Shown here piece by piece: positions 33,826 to 43,306 of a DNA stretch of 64,000 nucleotides. Below the pieces are notes generated by a model, which had not been told where the DNA came from, did not search any database, and saw only the letters and a program-made list of their open reading frames with translations. Both the position numbers and the translations under genes were made by a program. Position 1 is the first letter of the stretch. Each line of letters opens with the position of its first letter. The stretch is from Nostocoides sp. (GTDB lineage Bacteria > Actinomycetota > Actinomycetes > Actinomycetales > Dermatophilaceae). The stretch covers positions 38,501-102,500 of the forward strand of contig JADJEA010000001.1 of assembly GCA_016702415.1 (NCBI GenBank). Reading direction: 5' to 3'.

Positions 33826-35154
33826 TCAGACGGTCGAGGGGAGGTGCCGCTTGGTGCGCGCCGCGCCCTTGCCCTTGACGATCTTGCGAAGCTCGGCGGC
33901 AACCACGGAGCGGCGGGTGCGGCCGGGCTCCTTGTTGGGCAGGGAGAGGACGCAGACCTTCTTGTAGACCTGATAGGCCTGCTTGAGGATCGGGCCGGTC
34001 ACGTAATGGAGGTCATGACGCTCCATGAGGGCGCGGACCTTGGGGGCGATCTCGGCATACCGGTTGGAGGGCATGTCGGGGAAGAGGTGGTGCTCGATCT
34101 GGTGGCTGAGGTTGCCGCTGAGGACGTGCGTCAGGGTCCCGCCGCTGATATTGCCGCTGCCCAGCATCTGGCGGAGGTACCACTCGCCGCGGGTCTCCCC
34201 GTCGATCGAGTCGGTCTCGAAGGTGTCGATGCCGTCCGGGAAGTGGCCGCAGATGATGACCGTGTTGGACCAGACGTTGCGCACGACATTGGCCGTGAAA
34301 TTGGCCAGGAGGGTCGGCACGAGGCTCGGGCCGGAGAGGAGGGGGTGGACGACATAGTCCTTGGTCGCCTGCCGGCGGATCTTGTGAGCCATCGCCCACG
34401 CCTGCGCCTTGAAGGCCGCTTTGTCGTCGTCGGACAACTGGTCCCAGTTCTGGAGGTTGCCGCGCAATTCGAGGTCATAGGCAGCGATGCCGTACTCGAA
34501 GAACATCGCGTTGACGAGATGCCAGAGCGGCTGGCCGAGGTGGAAGAGTTCCCACTTCTGGTCCTCGTCCACCCGCAGAAGGCCGTAGCCGAGATCATTG
34601 TCGCGGCCGAGGACATTGGTATAGGTGTGGTGGAGTTCGTTGTGGCTGTGCTGCCATTGCTTCGCCGGCGACGCCATGTCCCATTCCCAGGTCGTGGAAT
34701 GGATCTTGGGGTCGCGCATCCAGTCCCACTGCCCGTGCAGGACGTTGTGGCCGATCTCCATGTTCTCGAGGATCTTGGCCAGCGAGAGGCCGACCGTGCC
34801 GACAACCCAGGCGGCCTTGTTGCGGGAGAAGAGGAGGACGACCCGGCTGCCCATCTCCAGTCCGCGCTGGATCGCGATGACCCGCCGGATGTATGCCGCG
34901 TCCCTCGCCCCCCGGGACTGCATCACCTCGGCGCGCATCGCGTCGAGGTCGAGGCCGATCTGCTCGATCTCGGTATTGGTCAAGTGCGCCATGGGATTGG
35001 GCTTGCCCGACTTCTTGGGCGGATGGGTCCGCTGGAGACCGCCGCCCACGGAGAGTCGCGTGTTGAGCGCGTGGTGCGTCGCCTCGACGTGGGTGGGCTC
35101 AGTGACGTGGGGCGCCGTCGGGCTGATGTGGATCCGCTCGGGAGCGAGGGTCAT
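33826..35154 (-). CDS. Membrane fatty-acid desaturase (DesA3-like)
   Basis: 442 aa. Three histidine boxes bind the di-iron centre: GHNVLH, HSHNELHH and HQIEHH. Hydrophobic segments around AAWVVGTVGLSLA and LVPTLLANFTANVV. The N-terminus is about 90 aa hydrophilic. The gene lies 36 bp after its reductase, the same pair as mycobacterial stearoyl-CoA delta-9 desaturase and its oxidoreductase; acyl chain specificity not determinable here. Confidence 0.92.
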   Translation of the reverse strand: MTLAPERIHISPTAPHVTEPTHVEATHHALNTRLSVGGGLQRTHPPKKSGKPNPMAHLTNTEIEQIGLDLDAMRAEVMQSRGARDAAYIRRVIAIQRGLEMGSRVVLLFSRNKAAWVVGTVGLSLAKILENMEIGHNVLHGQWDWMRDPKIHSTTWEWDMASPAKQWQHSHNELHHTYTNVLGRDNDLGYGLLRVDEDQKWELFHLGQPLWHLVNAMFFEYGIAAYDLELRGNLQNWDQLSDDDKAAFKAQAWAMAHKIRRQATKDYVVHPLLSGPSLVPTLLANFTANVVRNVWSNTVIICGHFPDGIDTFETDSIDGETRGEWYLRQMLGSGNISGGTLTHVLSGNLSHQIEHHLFPDMPSNRYAEIAPKVRALMERHDLHYVTGPILKQAYQVYKKVCVLSLPNKEPGRTRRSVVAAELRKIVKGKGAARTKRHLPSTV

Positions 35155-35190
35155 GAAGCGTCCTAGTCGGTGGTGGGGGACGTGCTGGAC

Positions 35191-36297
35191 TTAGAGTTCG
35201 AGGTCACAACTACCGGCCACGGCGTTGATGCAGGTCTGGATGGACAGTTCGTCGCCGGGCTCGGCGACGGTGATCTCCCCGGTGCGCAGGTCGCGGACGG
35301 CGCCTTGACGCATAACGGCGACACAGCCGAAGCAGATGCCCATGCGGCACCCACTCTTCATCAGGATGCCCGCGTCCTCGCCGGCGTCGAGGATCGGGGT
35401 GGCGCCGTCGGCGTCGACGGTGATGAGGGAGTCGAGGAAGGTGATCTCGCCGCCCTCGCCAGGCTCGATGATGGTCGGACGGAAGCGCTCGACGTGCAAC
35501 CGGTCGGTCAGATCGGCCGCGGCCCAGTGGAGTTCGGCGGCGTCGAGCAGGCCGGTCGGTCCGCATACCCACGCCTGGCGGGTGCGCCAGTCGGGGACGA
35601 GCGCGTCGAGATCGGCCAGGTCGAGCATGCCGTCGGTGTCGGTATGCCGCACCGTGAGGTGCACCCGCCCGCTCGCCGCGAGCGCGGCGAGATCGGCCGC
35701 GAAGATGACATCGGAGGGGGTGGGGGCGCTGTGGATGAGGTGGATGTCGGGGGCCGGGCGACCCGGGGTCGGCGCGGGGAGGTTGCGCAGCATACCCATG
35801 ACGGGTGTGATGCCCGAGCCGCCCGTGACGAAGAGGATCGTCTCGGGGAGGGTGCTCGGGAGGACGAAATCGCCGCTGGCCTGGTCGAGCATGACCAGGG
35901 TGCCGGGGGTCGCGTGATGGACGAGGTGATTGCTGACGAGCCCGTCGGGAATGGCCTTGACGGTGATGGAGATCGTCGGGTCGCTCGTGCGTGAGGTCAG
36001 CGAATAGGCGCGCCAGTGGCGGACGCCGTCGATGTCGATGCCGATCCGGATGTATTGCCCCGGGAGATGTCCGGCCCAGGAGCGGCCCGGCTTGATGACA
36101 AGCGTCGCGGCATCGGCGCTCTCGCGGCGCTTGGCGACGATGCGGCCACGCAGGTCGGCCCCGCTGCGCAGCGGCGCGATGAGGTCGAGGTAGTCGTCCG
36201 GGAGGATCGGGGTGGCGATCGCCGCCGCGACTTTCCACATCCCGTCGGCGATTCCCGGCCGTCGGGCGGGCACCGGGCGGGGCGGTGCAGCGGTCAT
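35191..36297 (-). CDS. Ferredoxin-type oxidoreductase (FAD and plant-type [2Fe-2S])
   Basis: 368 aa from ATG 36297; a much longer open frame upstream overlaps the divergent gene and is rejected. FNR-like FAD domain (RAYSLTSR), NADP domain (ILFVTGGSGITPVMGMLRNL, WVCGPTGLLDA), then a C-terminal ferredoxin with CRMGICFGC and a fourth Cys in SIQTCINA. Delivers electrons to the desaturase in the next gene. Confidence 0.93.
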   Translation of the reverse strand: MTAAPPRPVPARRPGIADGMWKVAAAIATPILPDDYLDLIAPLRSGADLRGRIVAKRRESADAATLVIKPGRSWAGHLPGQYIRIGIDIDGVRHWRAYSLTSRTSDPTISITVKAIPDGLVSNHLVHHATPGTLVMLDQASGDFVLPSTLPETILFVTGGSGITPVMGMLRNLPAPTPGRPAPDIHLIHSAPTPSDVIFAADLAALAASGRVHLTVRHTDTDGMLDLADLDALVPDWRTRQAWVCGPTGLLDAAELHWAAADLTDRLHVERFRPTIIEPGEGGEITFLDSLITVDADGATPILDAGEDAGILMKSGCRMGICFGCVAVMRQGAVRDLRTGEITVAEPGDELSIQTCINAVAGSCDLEL

Positions 36298-36332
36298 GGG
36301 TGCCAAGCCTAGCCCCTTACTTCCTGGTAACT

Positions 36333-36344
36333 TACGATACCGTA
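36333..36344. promoter_or_regulatory. Candidate operator TACG-N4-CGTA
   Basis: TACGATACCGTA lies 36 bp before the reductase ATG and 62 bp before the divergent gene. Palindromes of this form are bound by TetR-family lipid regulators in actinobacteria. Single site, so tentative. Confidence 0.4.
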
Positions 36345-36405
36345 GGTTCTCGGGCGTGTGAGGTCGCCGATAGGGCTGTCGGGCGCCCGTAGTAGGTTGC
36401 GACTC

Positions 36406-38619
36406 ATGAGGAACCCCACTCGATCCCCGCGCGCGGTGCTGCCGGGAAGCGCCCTGGTCAGGGCCGTTCTCGCGACGTGCGCCGTGGTCGCCGCGATGCT
36501 GCTCGGCGGCAGCGCGAGCGCCGCTCCCGGTCGGCTCACGGCGAGCAATGGCGATCGCGCGGGCGTCTCCGCCGACGCTGCTGTCCCCGTGGCCACGGGG
36601 ACTCGGGCACGACCCTCGGCCAGGTCCCTGGGAGCCGCAGCTGCCCCCGCGAAGGGAGCCACGGCATACCGGCTCGGGGGTCAGGCGGGGCGTGACCCAG
36701 GCGACCACTTCTTCTACTACCTCCCGGTGTATTGGACCAGCACTCCACCGAGCAGTGACCCGACCGAGGGGGTCAGCGAGGCGGTCGACGCGGCCGACGC
36801 CTACTTCGACGAGGCCACCAATGGCGCGGTGCGACTCCACCTCGGGTTTGCGGAGGGCTGGAACCGCATCTACCTCTCCTCGACCGAGAGTGCCACCTGC
36901 GACCGGACGGCGATCTATCGCGAGGCGTCCAAGCTCATCGAGGGGGGCGGCGATCGCTTCGACCACGTCATGATCCAGTTGCCCGGCTACAGCGCGTGCG
37001 ACTGGAGCGATCTGGAGTACTCCGGGACCACCTCCGCCGGGTATGGCCTGACGATGATCAACGGGAGCGTCAACAACACGTGGGTTGCCGAATGGGCGCT
37101 CCTCTTCAACAACAATGTCACCTCGACCGGATCGCTGGACTGCGTCGACGGCTCGACCCCCGTCCCGCTGTCGAGCAACTGCACCGTCGCGGACTGGAAC
37201 AACCCCTGGGATCCGGCCAGCGGGCGACCCTATGGCAAGGTCGGCAGCCCGCTGTCCAGCACCCTCTGGGATCTGGGCGTGCTTTCCGAGTCCGACATCC
37301 CCGGCATCACCGTCGGAGCGCCGCAAACGCTCACGGTGCAGCGCCTAGGGGCGGGGTCGGGCCTGCGCGGGTTCTACTTCGATATCGCCGGGTACCGCTA
37401 TTACGTCGACTACCGGGCCACCGTGGGGCTGGACTCGTGGATCGACGACGCGACCTATGCCAGCGCGACGGGCACCCGCACCGACCCCGGCGGCGGCGTC
37501 ACCGTGCACCGGCAGAGCCTGACCGACAAGACGTATGCACGCCTGGTCCTCGATTTCCACCCCGAGGACCGGTCGGTGAACGACACCCAGCGCCACCCCG
37601 GCTTGGACGCCGGTGAGAGCTATACGTCGCCGGACGGCTACTGGAAGCTCTCCGTCACCGCCGAGACCGCGTCGAGCGCCACCATTGCCGTGAGTTTCCC
37701 GGCGCTGCAGAAGGTCCAGCGTTGGAGCGGATCGGATCGGTATGCCGCCTCCGCCGCCATCTCCGCGCGCAGTTTCGACCCCGGCGTCGCGGTCGCCTAT
37801 GTCGCCTCCGGCAATGTCTATACCGACGCCCTGTCCGGCGCGCCGGTCGCCGGGATGACAAAGGGTCCGATCCTCCTGACCAAGGCCGACTCCGTCCCCG
37901 ATCCGATCGCGGCCGAGTTGCGTCGCCTCAAGCCGCGCAAGGTCGTCATCTTCGGTGGCACCGCGACCATCCAGCCGAACGTCGAGGCGGCGCTCGCCGG
38001 CATCAGCGGGGCGCCGGTCGAGCGGTGGTCGGGCCCGGACCGGTTCTCGACGTCGGCCCAGATCTCCCAGAACACCTATGCCGCGGGCGTCGACACCGTC
38101 TATGTCGCCTCCGGCCGGGTCTTCACCGACGCCCTCTCGGGCGCCCCGGTCGCCGGCAAGACCGACGGACCGGTCCTGCTCGTCGACACCAATGCCGTCC
38201 CGGCGTCGATCGCGTCGGAACTGAGGCGGCTCGCTCCGCGGCGCATCGTCATCTTCGGCGGGACGAGCACGATCACCCCCGCGGTCGAAGCCACGCTGCA
38301 CACCTATGCCGGCTCGGTCGAGCGCTGGTCCGGCCCCGACCGGTTCACCACCTCGACGGCGATCACGAGTCAGTCGTATGCCGCGGGCGTCGCCACGGTC
38401 TATATCGCCTCCGGCCGCGTCTACACCGACGCCCTCTCCGGGGCGCCGGTGGCCGGGATGACCGCTGGGCCCGTGCTCCTGGTGGACACGACGAAACTGC
38501 CGGACACGGTCGCGACCGAGCTGGCGCGGTTGAAGCCGAAGCGGATCGTCGTGCTCGGCGGCCAAAACACCATCTCGTATGACGTGCAGGCGGCCCTCGC
38601 GCCCTATGTCACCGGCTGA
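36406..38619 (+). CDS. Secreted cell-wall-binding protein with degenerate metalloprotease-like domain and three CWB2 repeats
   Basis: 737 aa from ATG 36406; GTG 36358 is possible. Signal peptide ends GGSASA/APG. Residues about 95-430 resemble secreted M6/M11-type peptidases (FFYYLPVYW, GAVRLHLGF, DHVMIQLPGYSACDWS, LDCVDGS, NNPWDPASG, STLWDLGVL), but the place expected for HExxH reads WVAEWALLFNNN, keeping only the Glu. Three cell-wall-binding repeat 2 units begin near 438, 539 and 639 (RWSGPDRF...YVASGRVFTDALSGAPVAG...VVIFGG). Probably a surface protein; likely catalytically inactive. Confidence 0.8.
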   Translation: MRNPTRSPRAVLPGSALVRAVLATCAVVAAMLLGGSASAAPGRLTASNGDRAGVSADAAVPVATGTRARPSARSLGAAAAPAKGATAYRLGGQAGRDPGDHFFYYLPVYWTSTPPSSDPTEGVSEAVDAADAYFDEATNGAVRLHLGFAEGWNRIYLSSTESATCDRTAIYREASKLIEGGGDRFDHVMIQLPGYSACDWSDLEYSGTTSAGYGLTMINGSVNNTWVAEWALLFNNNVTSTGSLDCVDGSTPVPLSSNCTVADWNNPWDPASGRPYGKVGSPLSSTLWDLGVLSESDIPGITVGAPQTLTVQRLGAGSGLRGFYFDIAGYRYYVDYRATVGLDSWIDDATYASATGTRTDPGGGVTVHRQSLTDKTYARLVLDFHPEDRSVNDTQRHPGLDAGESYTSPDGYWKLSVTAETASSATIAVSFPALQKVQRWSGSDRYAASAAISARSFDPGVAVAYVASGNVYTDALSGAPVAGMTKGPILLTKADSVPDPIAAELRRLKPRKVVIFGGTATIQPNVEAALAGISGAPVERWSGPDRFSTSAQISQNTYAAGVDTVYVASGRVFTDALSGAPVAGKTDGPVLLVDTNAVPASIASELRRLAPRRIVIFGGTSTITPAVEATLHTYAGSVERWSGPDRFTTSTAITSQSYAAGVATVYIASGRVYTDALSGAPVAGMTAGPVLLVDTTKLPDTVATELARLKPKRIVVLGGQNTISYDVQAALAPYVTG

Positions 38620-38705
38620 CGCCGGCCGGGGCCGAGTCGGCTAGGAGCCGGACGGCCCAGAGAGCACGGACGGCCTGGAGAGCACGGGGAGCAGGAAGAG
38701 CACGG

Positions 38706-38751
38706 ACGGCCCGGATGGTCAGCGCCGGCAGGCGCTGACCATCCGGGCCGT
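38706..38751. terminator. 21-bp perfect stem-loop between convergent genes
   Basis: Arms 38706-38726 and 38731-38751 are fully complementary around GGCA. Serves the CWB2 protein gene (+) and the lipase gene (-). Short imperfect repeats of GAGAGCACGGACGGCC precede it (about 38658-38712). Confidence 0.85.
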
Positions 38752-38800
38752 ACGTGGCTGGGGGCCGTGGCTGGGGGCCGTGTGGGTCAGGCGTGGCTGG

Positions 38801-39724
38801 TCACAGGTGCGCGTCGAGCCAGGCGATGATGTCGGCGGTGACCTCGTCGCGATTGGTCTCGTTGAGGAGTTCGTGGCGCGCACCGATGTAGTAGTGCGTC
38901 GTCACCTCCTTCACCCCCGCCTTCCGGTACTGCCCGGCCACCTGCTCGACGCCCTTGCTCTGGGCTCCGACGGGGTCCATGGACCCGGCGATCAGGTGGA
39001 TGGGGAGGTTCTTGGGCACCAGCGCGCTCGTCTTCGGGTCGTGGATATAGGCCAGCCCGCTCAACAGGTCGGCATAGAAGCCGGCGGTGAAGACGTTGCC
39101 GCACAACGGTTCCGCGACATACTTGTCGACCTCCTCGGGGTCCCGGGAGAGCCAGTCGAACTTTGTCCGGGTCGGTTTGAAGGCGTTGCCATAGGACCCG
39201 AACGACAGGCTGTCGAGCAATCCGGACGTATGCCGTCGCCCCCGCAGCCGCGACTGCACCGCCGCGATGCCGGCCCCCGCCTTCCCCAGGAGACCCTGGT
39301 CTCCGGCGGTGCCACACAGGATCAGGCCGGCGAGTTCGCCGCCGTAGGACGCGGCATACGCCCTGGCGAGGAAGGACCCCATGCTGTGCCCAAAAAGGAA
39401 GACGGGGACGTCGGGGACCTCCTCCCGGGCGACCTCGGTCACCTCGTGCAGGTCCTCGACCACGGTGGCGAACCCGTCGTGGTCGGCGAAGTAGCCGTGG
39501 CTGGCCCCGCGCGGGTTGGTCTGTCCGTGGCCGCGGTGGTCCTCGGCATACACCGCATAACCGGCATCGGTGAGGGCCTGCGCGAACCTCGCGTACCGGC
39601 CGGCGTGCTCGGCCATGCCGTGGGCGATCTGGACGATCGCCTTGGGGTCGCCGTCCGGCAACCACCGATAGGTATGGAGCGCGGTCCCGTCCGCGGCCGT
39701 GGTGGGGAAGGTGTCGCTGCGCAT
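38801..39724 (-). CDS. Alpha/beta hydrolase, monoacylglycerol lipase-like
   Basis: 307 aa, cytoplasmic. HGMAEHAGRYARFAQAL and EDHRGHGQT are typical of the lysophospholipase/MGL group; nucleophile Ser114 in GHSMGS, Asp in AGSMDPVG and His in GARHELLNE complete the triad. No signal peptide. Divergent from ppk2. Confidence 0.9.
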   Translation of the reverse strand: MRSDTFPTTAADGTALHTYRWLPDGDPKAIVQIAHGMAEHAGRYARFAQALTDAGYAVYAEDHRGHGQTNPRGASHGYFADHDGFATVVEDLHEVTEVAREEVPDVPVFLFGHSMGSFLARAYAASYGGELAGLILCGTAGDQGLLGKAGAGIAAVQSRLRGRRHTSGLLDSLSFGSYGNAFKPTRTKFDWLSRDPEEVDKYVAEPLCGNVFTAGFYADLLSGLAYIHDPKTSALVPKNLPIHLIAGSMDPVGAQSKGVEQVAGQYRKAGVKEVTTHYYIGARHELLNETNRDEVTADIIAWLDAHL

Positions 39725-39877
39725 CGGGGGGAGCTCCTTGAGGGACGGCGGCGGTATGTGGCTCGCACCCTACTCAACACCGGGGCCGGCCACGCGGGTG
39801 AGCGTGGCGGCGGTCCACCGCGTCGTGTGCCTCATCACACCTTCGGCGCCGAGCCCGCGACCACTAGCCTGTGCTGC

Positions 39878-40771
39878 GTGAGCCAGATGAACCTGCGGGA
39901 ATATATCGACAGCCTGAAGACCGACGGCTACACGGTCCGCGACGACCACGGGGACGACCCCATGCTCATCGCCCCGAACGGCCGCGCGGTGGAGACCTGG
40001 CGCGAGAACTATCCCTACGACCACCTGATGTCGCGCAACGACTACGAGGTCGAGAAGTATCTCCTCCAGATCGAGTTGTTGAAGTTCCAGTACTGGGCGC
40101 AGGACATGGGCCAAAAGCACGTCATCGTCTTCGAGGGGCGGGACGCGGCCGGCAAGGGCGGGACCATCAAGCGGTTCATGGAGCATCTCAACCCCCGGTC
40201 GGCGCGCGTCGTCGCCCTCACTAAGCCGACGACCACCGAACTCGGTCAGTGGTATTTCCAGCGCTATATCTCCCACCTGCCGACGTCCGGGGAGATCGTG
40301 CTCTTCGACCGCTCGTGGTACAACCGGGCCGGCGTCGAGCGGGTCATGGGCTTTTGCACCGACGAGCAATACACCACGTTCATGCGCCAGGCCCCGCGCT
40401 TCGAGGAAATGCTCATCGACTCCGGGACGACGGTCACCAAGCTGTGGTTCTCGGTCACCCAGCAGGAGCAGCGCACGCGGTTCGCGATCCGTCAGATCGA
40501 CCCGGTGCGCCGGTGGAAGCTCTCCCCGATGGACCTCGAGAGCCTCGACCGGTGGGAGGCCTACACCGCGGCCAAGGAGGAGATGTTCAAGAACACCGAC
40601 ACCAAGGTGTCGCGGTGGTTCACCATCAAGTCCAATGACAAGAAGCGCGCCCGGGTCAATGCGATGCGCCTCTTCCTCAGCCTCCACGAGTACGACGGCA
40701 AGGACACCGACGTGATCATGGAGCCGGACCCCCTCATCGTCAGCCGCGGCAAGAAGGCCATCGGCGACTGA
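39878..40771 (+). CDS. ppk2: Polyphosphate kinase 2
   Basis: 297 aa from GTG 39878 (ATG 39887 also possible); longer frames run through the divergent lipase. Walker A FEGRDAAGKGGT (86-97), Walker B LFDRSWYNRAGVERVMGF and the lid RRWKLSPMDLESLDRWEAYTAAK are diagnostic. Single-domain PPK2, using polyphosphate to phosphorylate nucleotides (or the reverse). Confidence 0.95.
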   Translation: MSQMNLREYIDSLKTDGYTVRDDHGDDPMLIAPNGRAVETWRENYPYDHLMSRNDYEVEKYLLQIELLKFQYWAQDMGQKHVIVFEGRDAAGKGGTIKRFMEHLNPRSARVVALTKPTTTELGQWYFQRYISHLPTSGEIVLFDRSWYNRAGVERVMGFCTDEQYTTFMRQAPRFEEMLIDSGTTVTKLWFSVTQQEQRTRFAIRQIDPVRRWKLSPMDLESLDRWEAYTAAKEEMFKNTDTKVSRWFTIKSNDKKRARVNAMRLFLSLHEYDGKDTDVIMEPDPLIVSRGKKAIGD

Positions 40772-40875
40772 TCGCGCACCCTCCGGCTCGCGCGACGCAC
40801 CGCCGCGTATCACGACGCGGCCCCTGATCTCCGTTCGGGTGACGGCCATCCGGCCGCACCCGGAGGGAGACCATC

Positions 40876-41052
40876 ATGTCCGCACGCCGCATCACCCTGC
40901 CGACCGATTCCTGGCTCGGCGCCGCGATCACCCTGATCGCTCTCGGCCTCCTCGCGTGGATCCTCTTCCACGACAGCGGATCTGCCGGGATGCTGACCAA
41001 TCTCGCCGACGGGCCGGCGCGGCCGCCGGCAAGCTATTGGTGGGGTGGCTGA
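40876..41052 (+). CDS. Small single-pass membrane protein (58 aa)
   Basis: ATG 40876 sits behind GGAGGGAGA. MSARRITLPTDSWLGAAITL then IALGLLAWILFH gives one membrane helix at about 13-32, with a short outside or inside tail ending SYWWGG. No known family. RBS, composition and topology make it a credible gene. Confidence 0.6.
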   Translation: MSARRITLPTDSWLGAAITLIALGLLAWILFHDSGSAGMLTNLADGPARPPASYWWGG

Positions 41053-41145
41053 GCGGACCCGCTCCGCCGCGGCCAAACCCGGGCCGTCGGCGATGACGGA
41101 CGCCCGATGGCGGACCCCCGATGACGGACGCGGGATGATGGACGC

Positions 41146-42135
41146 GTGCCCGACGACTTCCTCATCGCCCGCAATCCCGAGGAGGACAGCCGCCTGCCCT
41201 TCCTCGTGCGGATCCCGTTGGGCCCGGACGGCATCGTCCTGAAGGCCCGGGAGACCTGGCCGCGCACCGCCAAGGTCTACTGTCACCGGGCTGCGGCCTG
41301 GCCGGCCGAGCCGGAGATCGTCGAGCGGATCGCGACCCGGTCCTGCACCCGGCGCGGAGCGATGATCGATCTGGTGCTCGACCGCCGCAAGGAGAGCCGG
41401 TCGCAGTTCGTCCTCACCTTTGCCCGCGGCCGCGAGGCGATCTTCTGGCAGACGGCACGGACGACGAAGCAGGCCCGGCCCCATGTGACGGTGCCATCGG
41501 CGCGGGCGGGGGGCCCGCGGCATACGGACCCCGTGGAAATCCTTGTCGACATCCGCGAGCGCTATGCGTGGAAGTTCAGCGAGCAACAGGCGACGACCCG
41601 GGCAGCCCCACTGGCGGTGGGGGACTACGGGATCGAGTCCGAGGGGCGGGTGGTCGCCGTCGTCGAGCGCAAGAGCCTCGCCGACCTCACGGCCGGCCTC
41701 ATGAACGGCACACTGCGCTTCCGCCTGTCGGAACTCGCCGCCGTCCCCAGGGCCGCGGTTGTCGTCGAGGACCGGTATGCCGGCTTGTTCAAGTCGGACT
41801 ATGTCCGCCCGGCCACGCTCGCCGACGCGTTGGCGGAGTGTCAGGCGCGCTATCCCAATGTCCCCATCGTCTTCACCGAGACCCGCAAGCTCGCCCAGGA
41901 ATGGACCTACCGCTTCCTCGCCGCCGCCCGCCGCGAGGTGGCCGACGACCAGGGCGCGCTGGTGCGCTTCGCCGAACTGACGCCCGCGGGCCCACTGCCG
42001 GCTCCGCCCGCCACCGTCAAAGAGATCCGGGCGTGGGCCGTGTCGGTCGGGCTGCCCGTCACCGACCGCGGCCGATTGCGCCCCCAGGTGCTCACCGCCT
42101 GGGCCGCGGCGCATCCGGACCGGCAGGTACCCTGA
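41146..42135 (+). CDS. ERCC4-domain nuclease with Lsr2-like C-terminal domain
   Basis: 329 aa. N-terminal about 125 aa of unknown fold; ERCC4/XPF nuclease core at about 130-270: LVDIRERYAWKF (the D of GDxRE type), LAVGDYGI, VVAVVERKSLADL (ERK) and RLSELA. The C-terminus (about 291-323, TVKEIRAWAVSVGLPVTDRGRLRPQVLTAWAAAH) matches the Lsr2 DNA-binding domain including the RGR AT-hook-like core. Predicted structure-selective DNA nuclease targeted to AT-rich DNA; the target is inferred. GTG start. Confidence 0.82.
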   Translation: MPDDFLIARNPEEDSRLPFLVRIPLGPDGIVLKARETWPRTAKVYCHRAAAWPAEPEIVERIATRSCTRRGAMIDLVLDRRKESRSQFVLTFARGREAIFWQTARTTKQARPHVTVPSARAGGPRHTDPVEILVDIRERYAWKFSEQQATTRAAPLAVGDYGIESEGRVVAVVERKSLADLTAGLMNGTLRFRLSELAAVPRAAVVVEDRYAGLFKSDYVRPATLADALAECQARYPNVPIVFTETRKLAQEWTYRFLAAARREVADDQGALVRFAELTPAGPLPAPPATVKEIRAWAVSVGLPVTDRGRLRPQVLTAWAAAHPDRQVP

Positions 42136-42139
42136 CCCG

Positions 42140-43289
42140 GTGCCCCTGCCCGATCCCGCACGCCGCGTCACCGCGAAGATCGAGCCCGCCGTCCGCCGCG
42201 CCGAGAGCCTGATCCCACGGCGCGGGCGCGGAATCACCGATTTCACGGGGTGGAGCACGAGCGAGTTCCGAGAGTGGCGCGCCGTCCCCGGTGGCCGTCG
42301 TATGCCGCGCCGCCGCCCCGGTCGCGACGTCGCCACCCGCGTCAACGCCGCGAGCGGGACGATGCCGCTGGAAGCGGTCCTACTCGCCCGGGCGATCACC
42401 GACACCGCCCCGCCGGTCGAGCACGACATCGCCCCCACCCTCAGCGACGTCCTCGAGCGCTATCTGCCCGAAAGCCTGACCGCGTTCGAGGGATCCTCAC
42501 GGCGGTCCGGCAAGGAGTCGGCCGAGCAGCTGCTCCTGGCCCAACTGCGCCTCCTTCACTCCGTCGCCCTCGACATCGAGCGAGCCGACGCCGAACACAA
42601 CGAGCGCGACCTGCAGATCCAGGACCGCTTCCTGCGCGAGCGCTTCGCCAATCTCACTCCGGGAGAACTCGAACTCGGGGTCCGGCCGATCCCGAGCGCC
42701 CCGATCCGCTCGCTCGACGCGCCGGGCAAGGCCCGCGCCAAGGCCGCCCCCCATCGAGGGCCGGGCCTATCTGCGGGCCGATCATGACCCGGTAGTCCTC
42801 TTCAAGCGCGAGACGCCAGGACCCTGGGATCTGACCCTCCGACTGGCCCTGCCCAAGGGCCATCCGGCCGTCCTCGGCGTCGTCGAGGAATCCACGTCCG
42901 GCGCAGTCCTGTTCAGCCATCGCACCGGCCGTCGGCTCTTCACCCAACGACGCTCGACGGGCTTCCGCGCCGCCCAGGTCGACCTCGCCCTCCAGGTGCG
43001 GCTCGCCTCCCCCCGCCGCTTCCTCGTGTATGCCGAGTCCCTCGCCGGCCGTGACCCCATCGACACCGTTCTCTTCCTCCGCAGCGACGCCCGCAGCCAG
43101 GCCGAACTCGCGACGACCCTGACCAACCACCACCGGGCGCCGCTGACGGTCATCGCGACCGGATACGAGACCCTCGACGGGCTGCTCCTGCGCAACGAAT
43201 CCGTCGTCTTCCCCGACCTGCGGGCCGCGTGCGACGGCTTCGGCTACGGCAATGTCACCTGGCTCGACCGGCACTCTCCGGTCGTCTGA
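42140..43289 (+). pseudogene. Unknown protein, single-base frameshift at C6
   Basis: About 382 aa after frame repair. GTG 42140, four bases after the nuclease. The first frame has ITDFTGWSTSEFREWRAVPGG and a helical part (KESAEQLLLAQLRLLHSVALDIERADAEHNERDLQIQDRFLRERF). After CCCCCC at 42747-42752 the second frame continues IEGRAYLRADHDPVVLFKRETPGPWDLTLRLALPKGHPAVLGVVEE...NVTWLDRHSPVV. Removing one C joins them. No family recognised. Confidence 0.65.
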
Positions 43290-43306
43290 GCCGAGCCGGC
43301 CACTCC

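Noticed and set aside
36298..37326. Long N-terminal extension of the ferredoxin-type reductase
   Set aside because: It overlaps the divergent CWB2 protein gene, and the ATG at 36297 gives the normal family length.
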